Of a stretch of DNA of 35,374 nucleotides, positions 8,835 to 18,195 are shown piece by piece; the first letter of the stretch is position 1, and the number at the start of each line of letters is the position of its first letter. Origin of the DNA: Candidatus Poribacteria bacterium (GTDB taxonomy: Bacteria; Poribacteria; WGA-4E; WGA-3G). The position numbers were made by a program, and so were the translations under genes. The stretch lies in contig JAJDWA010000043.1 of assembly GCA_022825825.1 (NCBI GenBank), positions 1 through 35,374 on the forward strand, written 5' to 3'. The notes beneath the pieces were generated by a model that saw only the letters and a list, made by a program, of their open reading frames with translations, ran no database searches and was not told where the DNA came from.

Positions 8835-9785
8835 CTAAGGTAAGGGACCCTCTATTTGGTCAACAAGATGGATAGAATGAATGACATCACGTAGATCGGT
8901 AAGCGGAACTTTTTTATTCTGTACGCAGTCTATAAAGTGTTGATGCATTGTGAGCACACCTTCATAACTCGGCGAATCGCGTTGGTCTACATCGTCAACT
9001 TCCCAACCTCCCATTACATTCCTTTGGTTATTCTCGTAAATTTCTATTTCTTCAGGGATTTTCATGTAACATCCGATGCCGACACCGTGCAATTCAGACC
9101 GCAGCACACGCCCACCTGATGCCCGATTACCGAAGACAACGCCTGTGACATTGTTATCAAAACGGACAAAAGCCGTGTAGAAGTTGCGTTGTTCGGCACC
9201 GAAAGTGTCGCGATGCGCTGTGACTTCAACCGGTTCACCACCTGCCATATAACGCAGTAGATCCACCACGTGACAGACATCGTTCCAGAGCGTTGTGGTA
9301 AATTCTCTATTACCACCGATCATCTGCTTGTTAAATGTTGTGACCGCTAATGAAACGGGGCCTTTTTCAGCGACTCGCCGCATCGCTTCGCGTGTGACAG
9401 CGGCAAATCTTCGTTGAAAACCGACCATACAGTAAACATCGTTTGCGACCGCTGCTTCTAATAATTGTTGTGTTTCATCACTCGTTGCACCGGGTGGTTT
9501 TTCTATAAATAGATGCTTTCCCGCATTGAGGCAGTCTAATGCTGGTTGCAAAATCCATTTTTCGTTCATCACGCAGTAAACAACGTCCAAATCCATTGTA
9601 TCCAACATCTTGCGGTGGTCTGTGAACGTATGTGGAAACTCATATTTTTGCGTAACCTGTGCGAGTTTTCCCTCATCAAGTTCACACGCTGCGGACATCT
9701 CAACATCATCTTCAAGACGATTGACGCTTGGATAGTGTGCGCCTTGGCTGCGCCCACCTGCTCCGATAAATCCAGCTTTTAGCAT
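8835..9785 (-). CDS. Gfo/Idh/MocA-family oxidoreductase
   Basis: NAD(P)-dependent sugar or inositol dehydrogenase type, 316 residues. The N-terminal Rossmann motif is GFIGAGGRSQGAHYP (residues 5-19). The catalytic-region signature E95-K96-P97 is in HLFIEKPPG. NDVCHVVDLLRYMAGG carries the conserved histidine-containing helix of the C-terminal domain. The start at 9785 is supported by AGGAGA 9 nt upstream and by the Rossmann fold beginning at once; a longer reading to 9869 adds 28 unrelated residues. Substrate unknown. The downstream PhyH gene is on the same strand, 122 bp away across a MITE. Confidence 0.9.
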   Translation of the reverse strand: MLKAGFIGAGGRSQGAHYPSVNRLEDDVEMSAACELDEGKLAQVTQKYEFPHTFTDHRKMLDTMDLDVVYCVMNEKWILQPALDCLNAGKHLFIEKPPGATSDETQQLLEAAVANDVYCMVGFQRRFAAVTREAMRRVAEKGPVSLAVTTFNKQMIGGNREFTTTLWNDVCHVVDLLRYMAGGEPVEVTAHRDTFGAEQRNFYTAFVRFDNNVTGVVFGNRASGGRVLRSELHGVGIGCYMKIPEEIEIYENNQRNVMGGWEVDDVDQRDSPSYEGVLTMHQHFIDCVQNKKVPLTDLRDVIHSIHLVDQIEGPLP

Positions 9786-9884
9786 TTGGAATGTTCTCCT
9801 AAATTTCGTTAGAATTATGCGTATTTTACAATTTGATCCAATATATTGCAAGCAGATTTTGATTAACATACTTAAGAATGATGC

Positions 9885-9913
9885 TTGACAGAATCTTAAT
9901 TTTGAAGTATGCT
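9885..9913 (+). promoter_or_regulatory. Sigma70-type promoter of the FGE/protease/TPR gene
   Basis: TTGACA at 9885-9890, a 17-bp spacer, TATGCT at 9908-9913. The predicted start of transcription is near 9920 and the ATG is at 9944, leaving a short leader without a clear Shine-Dalgarno. A CTTAAGAA motif occurs on both sides (about 9871 and 9912) and could be an operator. Confidence 0.65.
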
Positions 9914-9943
9914 TAAGAAAAACAGATTAAGTTAACACTTCCG

Positions 9944-12900
9944 ATGAAACCACCAAACAGTAAAACGACATCAACTGAAATGGCGCGCATCCCCGCTGGA
10001 AAATTCCAGATGGGGAGTAAAGAACGGACTGCTGTCCCCTTACATACTGTCTATGTAGACGATTTTTGGATAGATATTTATGAGGTGACAAACGCTCAAT
10101 TTAAGGCGTTTATTGATGCCAATCCACAGTGGAACAAAGACAACATTCAGAGCAGATACCATAACGGCAACTACTTAAAACTTTGGAATGGAAATGATTA
10201 CCCTGCTGAAAAGACTAATCACCCTGTTGTTTATGTGAGTTGGTATGCTGCGATGGCTTACGCTCAGTGGGCTGGCAAACGACTTCCAACAGAAGCGGAA
10301 TGGGAAAAAGCTGCACGCGGCGGTGTGTTTGGCAAACGCTATGTGTGGGGTGATTCACCCGATCCGAGTAAGGCAAATTATATTCATCACGGGAAACCAG
10401 AAGCTACTTCACCTGTCGGGAGTTATCCACCAAACGGATATGGACTGTATGATATGGGTGGTAACGTGTGGGAGTTGTGTTTAGATGCGTATGATGCCAA
10501 TTTTTATATTTTTTCCCCAGAAAAAAATCCGATCGCAGGTGCCACCAGCATTGAAATGGTGATTGAGAATTTTCTGGATGTCCAGACAGAACGGGTGGCA
10601 CGGGGTGGTTCATGGGCAACCCCTATTCCCGCACATATCGCTGACCGTGGTCGTGATGCCCCTACGAATACAAACGGATGGCTTGGGTTTCGTTGTGCAA
10701 ACAGTATCACAGTGCTGGAAAAAGACGAATCTGTTATGCCAAGTCCTGTGGCTCCTTTAGGCACAACGGTTCTCTTGGAAATGGAATATGCAGATGAGAA
10801 TATCGTATCTATAGGCAGTGGTTTCTTTGTGACACCTGACAAAATCGCAACAAACATTCATGTTCTTGCAGGTGCTAAAAAAGTAACCGCAAAGCAGGTT
10901 AGTACAGGAAAAGATTATACTGTTGAAGGTATTACAGCATTTGATGATAAAAACGATCTCGCTATTCTAAAGGTTTCGGAGGAAGAAACCCCATTTACTT
11001 TTGGGGACAGCGATAAAGTGCGTATTGATGATCCGGTATTCGCTTTAGGCTACCCCAAGGGAGAAAAAAGAGAGGCAAAAGGCACTGTACACGGTATAAG
11101 AAATAGCGACCAATGGTTTCGCGTAATAGTTCCATCTGCCGGGCCGGGACATAGCGGCTCACCCGTGTTAAACAAAAAAAGGGAAGTGGTAGCCGTTCTA
11201 AACCAATTAAGTTACGTTGAAGGCAGCGGCACTTATGATTTTGGTGATGCTATTCCGGCAAACATACTCAAGGCATTGATCCCCCGAATAGATTGTCCGA
11301 TTGAACCTTTGGCAATGTGGCAAAGACGATCACGAGTCCGGGCCTATGCAAAATTTTCTCAAGGAAATGAGATGTTACATGATGGGAAACCTAAAAATGC
11401 TATTGCTGCCTATAGTAGTGCGATTAAACTTAATCCTGATTTGGTTGAAGCCTATTCCAATCGCGGAATGGTGAAGAGCGGCCTGGGGCAATACAAGAAA
11501 GCGATAGCAGATTATGATACTGCCCTCCGACTCAACCCGGATTTAGCTTTAACCTATAGCAATCGCGCTGTTTCAAAGATCTCTCTAAAAGACCCTGAAG
11601 GTGCAATAAAAGACTGTGATGCTGCCCTCCGACTCAACCCTGATTTGGTTATAGCGCACTGCAATCGTGCTGTTGCCAGGATGTCTTTAGAAGATTATGA
11701 AAGCACGCTTGCAGATGCCAATTTTGTACTTCAGCACTTCCCGGATTCTGCTGAAGCTTTTCGTCTATACATTATTCGCGCATCGGCGAAAGCTTGCTTA
11801 GGAGACACTGAAGGAGCAATAAAAGATCTTGATAAAGTTCTCACACTCAAACCGGATTTTGTTGAAGCATACATCCTGCTCAGCATGGCTAAAGTTGACT
11901 CTGAAGCGTATCAAGAGGCAATTGAAAATGCAGAAAAAGTTATCCAACTCAACGCCACATCTGAAATAGCGTTTGTCAGTCGATCAGCTGCAAAAAGATC
12001 ATTTGGTCAATTTAATGCTGATCATGGAAATGTAGAGGAAGCACAAAGATTGTATCATGAAGCCGTTGAAGATGCACAAAAGGCGATTAAGCTTAAGCCG
12101 AAATCCCATCTCCCATACAATACCCTTGGGCGGGCAAAGCAGTGTCTTGGCGAATCCAGTGCTGAGCAGGGTAATATAGAGAATGCGAAAAAACTGTATA
12201 ATGCAGCAATAGCCAACCATACGAAATCCATACAGATTAAACCGAAGTCTGCCTCTCCCTATAACGGACGGGGATGGGCAAAATATCTGTTGGGACAATT
12301 AGAAGCTAAACAGGGAAAGACATTAAAGGCTAATAGGTATTATCAAGAGTCCATAGTTGATAGTGATGAGGCTATTCGGTTATCTCCTAAAAATTCTTAT
12401 TACGCCTATTCTTACTTTCACACCCGTGGTGCCGCACAGGCTGCGCTTGGAAATTATGATAAAGCCATTGAAGATTTCAATGAAGCTATTCGGATCAAGC
12501 CTACACATATTTTGTCCTATCAAGATCGTGGGAAAGCAAAAGAGGCTCTCGGACAAAAGGACGCTGCCAAAGCCGATTTTCAGAAATCGACACAGATAAA
12601 CGTAGATTCAGCAAAGAAATATTTCAAAGAGGGACAGCAGAAATATAAACAACGTGAATACAACACTGCTATTGCCTGTTTTGATAAAGCTCTCATGCGA
12701 AATCCGAAATACGCTGCTGCTTTCAGCAATCGCGGGATGGCGAAGAGCGCTATTGGACGTGCTGAAGCTGGGAAGGGAAATACAGATCAGGCGCAGTGTC
12801 ACTTTCAAGAAGCAATGGCGGATTATACCGAAGCTATCAGGCTAAGTCCAAAATATGCTTCTGCTTATAACAATCGGGGGAATGTGAAGTACAGCTTTGG

Positions 12901-13105
12901 ACTTTCTGAATCTGATCGTGGAAATTTAGACAAAGCACGAGAGTATTATCAAGAAGCAATAGCTGATCTTGACAAAGCTATCCAATTAGATCCAAAGCAT
13001 GTCAAGGCGCACAACAATCGTGGTAAGGTCCAGAAGGCTTTGGGTAAACACAAGACAGCGAAAGCTGACTATAAAAAGGCGAAGAAATTAGAGGCGGCGG
13101 GTTAA
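9944..13105 (+). CDS. FGE-like / trypsin-like protease / TPR fusion protein
   Basis: A 1053-residue protein in three parts. Residues 14-253 are a formylglycine-generating-enzyme-like (SUMF1) domain: IPAGKFQMGS, TNAQFKAFI, RLPTEAEWEKAARGG, GLYDMGGNVWEL, VARGGSW and GFRCANS. The cysteine pair of true sulfatase-activating enzymes is absent after RGGSW, so a structural or binding role is likelier. Residues ~275-460 are a trypsin-like protease with H306 (NIHVLAGA), D338 (KNDLAIL) and S404 (GPGHSGSP), so the triad is intact. Residues ~468-1050 are about 15 TPR units; five carry a ~14-residue insert of the GN..EA..YYQEA type. No signal peptide is evident. Possibly a stress or quality-control protease whose TPR region recruits partners; function unproven. 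Confidence 0.88.
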   Translation: MKPPNSKTTSTEMARIPAGKFQMGSKERTAVPLHTVYVDDFWIDIYEVTNAQFKAFIDANPQWNKDNIQSRYHNGNYLKLWNGNDYPAEKTNHPVVYVSWYAAMAYAQWAGKRLPTEAEWEKAARGGVFGKRYVWGDSPDPSKANYIHHGKPEATSPVGSYPPNGYGLYDMGGNVWELCLDAYDANFYIFSPEKNPIAGATSIEMVIENFLDVQTERVARGGSWATPIPAHIADRGRDAPTNTNGWLGFRCANSITVLEKDESVMPSPVAPLGTTVLLEMEYADENIVSIGSGFFVTPDKIATNIHVLAGAKKVTAKQVSTGKDYTVEGITAFDDKNDLAILKVSEEETPFTFGDSDKVRIDDPVFALGYPKGEKREAKGTVHGIRNSDQWFRVIVPSAGPGHSGSPVLNKKREVVAVLNQLSYVEGSGTYDFGDAIPANILKALIPRIDCPIEPLAMWQRRSRVRAYAKFSQGNEMLHDGKPKNAIAAYSSAIKLNPDLVEAYSNRGMVKSGLGQYKKAIADYDTALRLNPDLALTYSNRAVSKISLKDPEGAIKDCDAALRLNPDLVIAHCNRAVARMSLEDYESTLADANFVLQHFPDSAEAFRLYIIRASAKACLGDTEGAIKDLDKVLTLKPDFVEAYILLSMAKVDSEAYQEAIENAEKVIQLNATSEIAFVSRSAAKRSFGQFNADHGNVEEAQRLYHEAVEDAQKAIKLKPKSHLPYNTLGRAKQCLGESSAEQGNIENAKKLYNAAIANHTKSIQIKPKSASPYNGRGWAKYLLGQLEAKQGKTLKANRYYQESIVDSDEAIRLSPKNSYYAYSYFHTRGAAQAALGNYDKAIEDFNEAIRIKPTHILSYQDRGKAKEALGQKDAAKADFQKSTQINVDSAKKYFKEGQQKYKQREYNTAIACFDKALMRNPKYAAAFSNRGMAKSAIGRAEAGKGNTDQAQCHFQEAMADYTEAIRLSPKYASAYNNRGNVKYSFGLSESDRGNLDKAREYYQEAIADLDKAIQLDPKHVKAHNNRGKVQKALGKHKTAKADYKKAKKLEAAG

Positions 13106-13158
13106 AGGGCACAGACACACGCCGCTGTACCGTATCTTGAATTGCAGAAAGGAAAAAT

Positions 13159-14718
13159 ATGACAGGTGGTGCTATTTTTGTCGAATGTTTGAAAGTGCAA
13201 GGTGTTGAGGTGGTTTTTGGTCTACCGGGAAATCACCTTGATACTGTCTATGAGGCGTTGTATAACAATCAAGATAGTATTCGGCACTATGTAACGCGGC
13301 ATGAAGGTGGCGCAGCATTTATGGCGGATGGTTATGCGCGTGCTACTGGCGATGTCGGTGTCTGCATGACTGTTCCGGGACCTGGCGCAAATAACGCTGC
13401 TATTGGGATATGTGAGGCATGGACAGCGTGTTCACCAGTGCTATTGATTACCGGGCAAAATCCATCTTATTTAGCGCAAAAAGACCCGCGAAAGAGTTTT
13501 CACGGGTTGGACCAGGAAGCTGCCTTTGCCTCGATGACGAAACACATAGAGATTGTGCACCGTGTCGATCAGATTCCGGGTGCTGTTAATCGTGCTTTTG
13601 GCGCGATGCGATCTGGACGTCCGGGGCCTGTGTTGATAGAGCTTGCTACGGATGCATTACAAGCAGATGCGGATTTGCCAATACCGAAGCAAAATAACGG
13701 GATCCAAACGATGGCAAACCCTGATGACATTGAAACAGCGGTGGCGTTAATCAGTGTCTCAAAACGTCCACTAATTATTTCTGGTGGCGGCATTAACCAT
13801 ACGCGTGCAACCGAAAAACTGCTTGAATTTGCCCGTCTGTTGAATGCACCTATTGCGATGACGGGCATGGGCAAAGGTTCTGTTCCCGAAGATTCACCTT
13901 ATTCAATTGGTCTATTTCGTGATGGCGTGGCACAAGCTGCAATGAAAGCATCTGATCTCATAATTGCTATCGGCACACGATTTACCTATCGTGACACAGG
14001 CAATTGGTCACTCCAAATTCCGCAACCTCTTATACATATTGAAGCAGATGTTAGCGAAATTCATAAGGAATATCCGGCAACCGTTGGGATCGGTGCGAAT
14101 CCGAAATTGGTGCTGCAACAGTTGAATGATGCACTTAGCTATGAAACGCTGACTGGTGGTTGGCGTGAGGATTTACCACAACTTCGGAGTCAATTCGCTT
14201 CCATTGAACCGCCGCGTATTTTGGGAGAAATGCGTGATACTATGCCGCGTGATGCAATCTTATCAGTGGATGTGAATATCACTGGCTATGGGGCGTTGTC
14301 ACATTTTCCTACTTATTCTGCTGGAAGTTATATCTTTTCGGGAATATCGGTTGCTATGGGAATTGGATTGACTGCCGCTATCGGTGCACAAGTCGCATAT
14401 CCAGACCGAAAAGTTGTCGCTCTCAGCGGAGATGGCGGGTTTTTGATGACAAGTCCTGATCTCGCAACTGCTGTGATGTATAATCTGCCCATTGTTACCC
14501 TTGTAATGAACGATAATCAATACACTTCCATTGAACGGGGGCAGTTACGGCGGTTCGGAAAACGCATCGGTGTGGAATTAGTTAACCCTGACTTTGTTCA
14601 GTTTGCTGAGTCATTCGGTGCAGTTGGATTGCGCGTTGAAGATATGGACGATTTTAGACCCACACTTGAAAAAGCATTGGCTTTAGATAAGCCTGTCGTT
14701 GTTGAAGTAATAAAATAA
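13159..14718 (+). CDS. ThDP-dependent enzyme, acetolactate synthase-like
   Basis: 519 residues with the three-domain layout of the acetolactate synthase/benzoylformate decarboxylase superfamily. The activating glutamate is E49 in RHEGGAAFMADGYARATG. The central domain has KRPLIISGGGI. The ThDP/Mg motif is SGDGGFLM (D425) followed by MNDNQYTS. The family cleaves or forms C-C bonds at 2-oxo acids; the exact substrate is not readable, and 519 residues is shorter than classic acetolactate synthase (~560-590). GAAAGGA lies 6 nt upstream of the ATG. No regulatory-subunit gene adjoins, which argues against a biosynthetic ilvBH enzyme. Confidence 0.87.
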   Translation: MTGGAIFVECLKVQGVEVVFGLPGNHLDTVYEALYNNQDSIRHYVTRHEGGAAFMADGYARATGDVGVCMTVPGPGANNAAIGICEAWTACSPVLLITGQNPSYLAQKDPRKSFHGLDQEAAFASMTKHIEIVHRVDQIPGAVNRAFGAMRSGRPGPVLIELATDALQADADLPIPKQNNGIQTMANPDDIETAVALISVSKRPLIISGGGINHTRATEKLLEFARLLNAPIAMTGMGKGSVPEDSPYSIGLFRDGVAQAAMKASDLIIAIGTRFTYRDTGNWSLQIPQPLIHIEADVSEIHKEYPATVGIGANPKLVLQQLNDALSYETLTGGWREDLPQLRSQFASIEPPRILGEMRDTMPRDAILSVDVNITGYGALSHFPTYSAGSYIFSGISVAMGIGLTAAIGAQVAYPDRKVVALSGDGGFLMTSPDLATAVMYNLPIVTLVMNDNQYTSIERGQLRRFGKRIGVELVNPDFVQFAESFGAVGLRVEDMDDFRPTLEKALALDKPVVVEVIK

Positions 14719-14861
14719 AGCCGTATGAAAACGGGACGACAAAGTAGTCGATCCATTCACGAATTAGAACAACACTGCGGTTGTTCAGTACAAGAAGACA
14801 GAAGTCATTTTATTTTATCGTCTCGATTATCTACTTAATTGAGGAATTAGGAGTTTAAAAT

Positions 14862-16064
14862 ATGCGAAAAAAGATAGGTGTTTTAACAGGGGGGGGCGAT
14901 ACAAGCGCGCTCAACGCCACCCTCAAAGGCATTGCGTTGAAAGCCGAAGAACTCGGTTTTGAACTCGTAGGCTTTATGGAAGGATGGAGAGGCGTTTTGA
15001 AAGGTGGACGCTACTTTACCCTTACCCCCGACTTGATTGATGAAAATCACGGCGGCACGATATTGAAAAGTTCGCGTACCAACCTTATCGCAATGGATAA
15101 GTTAGATGAAGCGATTGAAAATCTTAAAAAACTAAATATCAGTGGACTCATACCTATTGGCGGTGACGATACGCTAACAGTTGGGACAGCACTTTCAGAA
15201 CAATTCACAACCGTTTTCGTTACCAAGACGATAGATAATGATGTCGGTATCAATCCACCTGAAGGCGATTCGGTAGACTATTCCAAAATGGTCAACTATT
15301 TCTGTCCCGGTTTTCCATCAGCAGCAAGTCGAGTCATCAATGCTGTTCGAGATTTACGGACAACGACCTATTCTCACGACCGCGTGATTATCGTTGAAGC
15401 GATGGGTAGAGATGCGGGGTGGTTAACATTATCGGCAGCTTATGGCTTGGCAGACCTGATTGTTGTGCCTGAAGTGCCGTATCAACCCGATAGATTAGCA
15501 GAAGCGATTAAAGAAAAACATGCTGAACAGGGGAATGTCATTGCCGTTGTCTCGGAAGGTATCCGAAACGATGCGGGAGAATTAATGATTACCTCACAAG
15601 CAGAACTTGATGCTTTCGGACACACAAAACCGGGCGGTTGTTCAGAGATTATCGTGGAAGCGATGAAGAAGCGGCTACCGGAAATTTCCAGTTCTGCGTT
15701 CCGTGCGCTGATACTTGGATACATGCAAAGGTGCGGTAGTCCAATAGAATTAGATAGAGATACTGCGATTACGGCAGGTTCGCTTGCAGTGCGATCGCTG
15801 GCTGATGGCATGGTTAATGGTGTGGCAACAATTACTCGCACAGATGCAGGCATTGAACCGATTATGTTATCTATTGAACAGGTGCTGAAACGCGATGAAA
15901 CGGGACATGTTATTCGCCGCAGTCTTGATCCGCGGTTTTACGATGAAGAACGTTATCACTTGTCTCCTGAAGGTGCTGGATATTTCCGTCCACTCTTCGG
16001 GGACTTGCCTCGCCGTAGGCGAAACCCAGAAGAGCGCGGTATTGAAATTGGCGAAATTATGTGA
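14862..16064 (+). CDS. 6-phosphofructokinase, probably PPi-dependent
   Basis: Phosphorylates fructose 6-phosphate at C1. The family core is clear: GVLTGGGDTSALN at the N-terminus, IGGDDTLTVG (D102-D103), KTIDNDVG (K122, D125, D127) and EAMGRDAGW (from M181). In ATP-dependent enzymes the residue after GGD is Gly and the residue before TIDND is Gly. Here they are Asp and Lys, the established pattern for pyrophosphate-dependent (reversible) PFK. At 400 residues the length suits the group II/PPi clade. AGGAG sits 9 nt before the ATG. The gene ends in TGA, a useful control for normal TGA use. Confidence 0.9.
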   Translation: MRKKIGVLTGGGDTSALNATLKGIALKAEELGFELVGFMEGWRGVLKGGRYFTLTPDLIDENHGGTILKSSRTNLIAMDKLDEAIENLKKLNISGLIPIGGDDTLTVGTALSEQFTTVFVTKTIDNDVGINPPEGDSVDYSKMVNYFCPGFPSAASRVINAVRDLRTTTYSHDRVIIVEAMGRDAGWLTLSAAYGLADLIVVPEVPYQPDRLAEAIKEKHAEQGNVIAVVSEGIRNDAGELMITSQAELDAFGHTKPGGCSEIIVEAMKKRLPEISSSAFRALILGYMQRCGSPIELDRDTAITAGSLAVRSLADGMVNGVATITRTDAGIEPIMLSIEQVLKRDETGHVIRRSLDPRFYDEERYHLSPEGAGYFRPLFGDLPRRRRNPEERGIEIGEIM

Positions 16065-16095
16065 TATATACTTGTCAGAATAGACAGCAAGCTGT

Positions 16096-16181
16096 ACCAT
16101 AAGCGTCAACTTAAGGAATTTTGATTTTGAGTCTGTCTCTTCAGTCCCGTGAATCAACGCCAAATACGCGTTTGGTATTTG
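16096..16181. repeat. Relic IS end plus REP-type palindrome
   Basis: ACCATAAGCGTCAACTTAAG at 16096 closely matches the inverted end of the 33.9-kb IS (ACCATAGGCGTCAATTTAAG), but no partner end is seen. At 16161-16181 the stem CAAATAC/GTATTTG belongs to the ATCAACGCCAAAT family also found at 23395-23545. The rest of 16065-16335 holds nothing recognisable. Confidence 0.55.
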
Positions 16182-16335
16182 TCGGGGACGCAATGTTTAT
16201 GGACTTGTGATTGGTCCCTACATATCGTTCGGACGGAACTCAAGAGGGGTAGTGACAGCGTTTTCTATAAACATATCGTCCCTACGGGACTAAAGAGCAT
16301 ACCCGCCAATGAGGAAAATAGCAGTCTGTCCTTTA

Positions 16336-17397
16336 TTACAGCGGCAACGAAATCAGGGTGCCAGTTTGTGAGGAACGATACGTTGCTTCTGCTAATTCGA
16401 TGCCGTCTCTCCCAATACGCCCATGCGTTGTCGGTTCTGCTTCACCAGCAATGCACTGTAGCCAATGATCAATGCTTGCACCTTTTGCTGCGATGCCCCA
16501 GTAGCGTTGATTCCGCTGGTCTTCTGGTAGGTTGCGATAGGTGTCATCATCAGGCACCGGTGCAGTATATTCTTTTGCCGATGCCATATCGTGCGTTTTC
16601 CAACGTAAACCGTGCCTGCCCAACGTTGCGGATCCGTTACTCGTGACAAGCCCGTTTCCGCTGTGTCCGACTTGGGCAGCCCAACTCTTAATCATCATAC
16701 CGATACCGCCATTTTTGAAATGCACGGTCAGGACAGCGTTGTTTTCTACTGCTTCCTCAGCAGGCGGGTAAGTGCCGCCGAGTGGAACATGGCTCGTAAA
16801 ACCATAAACAGAGGTGGCGGGACCATATAGCCACAGCCAGATATCAAGATTATGAATAGCTTGCTCCACAAGCATGCCGCCAGATTCTGCTTTGACGAAA
16901 AGCCACGGATGCCGTTCAGGTGAAAAGTATCCAACTTGATTGGAATACGCCATCTGCAATGTGCCGAGTGTGCCATCTTCTAACAGCGATTTTAGTTTCA
17001 TATATCCCGGGTCAAATCGCATCATATAGGCGACCATCAGTAGCACACCAGCATTTTCTGCAGCGGCGACCATTTCGTCCCCCTCCGCAACGTTACAACA
17101 CATCGGTTTTTCCATCAAGATATGTTTGCCTGCATCCGCAGCGGCACGGGTAATCTCAAGGTGTGGTCGGGGATGAACGCATACGTCAACCGCATCTATG
17201 TCTTGCCTATCCAGAAGTTCGCGGTAATCCGTGTAAGCGTCAGCGTCAAATCGGTCTGCTTGTTCGTTTGCAGATGCCTCGTTGATGTCGGCAATTGCAA
17301 CAATGTCCGCGCGTCGTGTTGGTTCTTGGTAATAGGGAGAGTGGAGGTTGCGAAAGATGCCACCACATCCGATAATACCTACTTTAATTTTGTCCAT
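16336..17397 (-). CDS. Gfo/Idh/MocA-family oxidoreductase
   Basis: 353 residues. The nucleotide-binding motif is VGIIGCGGIFRNLHSPYY at the N-terminus. The E96-K97-P98 signature is in HILMEKPMCC, and EQAIHNLDIWLWLYGP supplies the conserved helix of the substrate domain. ATG at 17397 has AAGGAG 6 nt upstream; the longer start at 17412 would overlap that site. An NAD(P)-dependent oxidation or reduction of a sugar-like compound is expected; the substrate is unknown. It is transcribed divergently from the toxin-antitoxin operon. Confidence 0.9.
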   Translation of the reverse strand: MDKIKVGIIGCGGIFRNLHSPYYQEPTRRADIVAIADINEASANEQADRFDADAYTDYRELLDRQDIDAVDVCVHPRPHLEITRAAADAGKHILMEKPMCCNVAEGDEMVAAAENAGVLLMVAYMMRFDPGYMKLKSLLEDGTLGTLQMAYSNQVGYFSPERHPWLFVKAESGGMLVEQAIHNLDIWLWLYGPATSVYGFTSHVPLGGTYPPAEEAVENNAVLTVHFKNGGIGMMIKSWAAQVGHSGNGLVTSNGSATLGRHGLRWKTHDMASAKEYTAPVPDDDTYRNLPEDQRNQRYWGIAAKGASIDHWLQCIAGEAEPTTHGRIGRDGIELAEATYRSSQTGTLISLPL

Positions 17398-17473
17398 GAA
17401 ATTCTCCTTCACTTCTCTATTTTTAGGATAGAGATCGACTCAAGGTATGTCCTTTTATATTCTCAAAGAAGTC

Positions 17474-17502
17474 TTGAATTTTGTTAATGCATTGTGTATA
17501 AT
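17474..17502 (+). promoter_or_regulatory. Promoter of the toxin-antitoxin operon
   Basis: TTGAAT at 17474-17479, a 17-bp spacer, TATAAT at 17497-17502. The start of transcription would be near 17509, about 31 nt before the antitoxin ATG. Confidence 0.75.
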
Positions 17503-17508
17503 TTGCAT
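17487..17508. promoter_or_regulatory. Candidate autoregulatory operator
   Basis: The inverted repeat ATGCA (17487-17491) and TGCAT (17504-17508) surrounds the -10 box of the toxin-antitoxin promoter. Antitoxins of MazE/PemI type commonly bind palindromes over their own promoter. The arms are only 5 bp, so this is tentative. Confidence 0.35.
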
Positions 17509-17539
17509 AAACTTTATGTTTTCCCACGTGGAGTCGCAA

Positions 17540-17746
17540 ATGAACATAGCCTCACAAAACATATTGGAAGCATTCAATCAACTGCCTGAGATAGAAAAAC
17601 ATGCACTCGCCTCTGAAATCATAAAACAGGTGGCTATGCTGGACTTCCCGCCGTTAACAGATGAAGCACTCACGGAAATCGCGGATACGCTTTTTGTTGT
17701 GCATGACGAAACGGAGGCAAAGGATGCCGAAACACAGTCGCGGTGA
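17540..17746 (+). CDS. Antitoxin partner of the MazF-like toxin
   Basis: 68 residues (MNIASQNILEAFNQLPEIEK...), acidic and helical. I do not recognise a named antitoxin family; identity rests on position, size and a 23-bp overlap with the toxin gene. The segment SEIIKQVAMLDFPPLTDEAL resembles small addiction-module proteins with a helical core and a toxin-binding tail. Start at 17540: GGAG lies 8 nt upstream; the frame extends to 17447, but those 31 residues cross the promoter. The stop is TGA. Confidence 0.75.
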   Translation: MNIASQNILEAFNQLPEIEKHALASEIIKQVAMLDFPPLTDEALTEIADTLFVVHDETEAKDAETQSR

Positions 17747-18041
17747 AGTTTGGCTGGTTGACCTCGGCATGGTAGCCAAAGTTAGGCCTTGCCTTGTCAT
17801 CAGCACACCTGCCCTTGTGCAAGATCGCGCGCTTGTAACCGTTGTAACGCACACAAGAAGCACACGCGGCTCAAGGTTTGAAGTGCCTGTGCGAACAAGA
17901 TATTTGGATGCTGCGGGTGTTTTTGATGCACAAAGTATAGTTACCGTACCCGAAGCGAAGTTCTTAAGGAAATTAGGCACTCTCCAACCTGACCAACTAT
18001 CCGTGGTTGAAAACGCTGTGCGTCAATGGTTGAAACTCTAA
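17724..18041 (+). CDS. mazF: MazF/PemK-family toxin (mRNA interferase)
   Basis: 105 residues starting MPKHSRGEVWLVDLG, the diagnostic PemK/MazF opening, then KVRPCLVIST, ALVTVVTHTRSTRGSRFEVPV and a C-terminal SVVENAVRQWLKL helix. The fold is an SH3-like barrel that cleaves mRNA at short sequence motifs when freed from the antitoxin. The start at 17724 is supported by GGAGG 7 nt upstream and by overlap with the antitoxin. Full family length, so probably functional. Confidence 0.88.
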   Translation: MPKHSRGEVWLVDLGMVAKVRPCLVISTPALVQDRALVTVVTHTRSTRGSRFEVPVRTRYLDAAGVFDAQSIVTVPEAKFLRKLGTLQPDQLSVVENAVRQWLKL

Positions 18042-18195
18042 TCTATCATGTGCCTATAGCCGTCCTCTTTACCGCCGCTTTAAACTTGCCCATGTCGTTG
18101 TTAGTTTCTTTTTCGCTGAGACTGCAAGCCGTTGATTTAGGTGATTTTCCAACTTATTAGTATACGCAAATGTTGGGTTTCGCTCCGCTCTACCT

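Noticed and set aside
16149..16646. Plus-strand 165-codon ORF
   Set aside because: It runs through REP sequence and then antisense to the oxidoreductase gene, without a ribosome site or family similarity.
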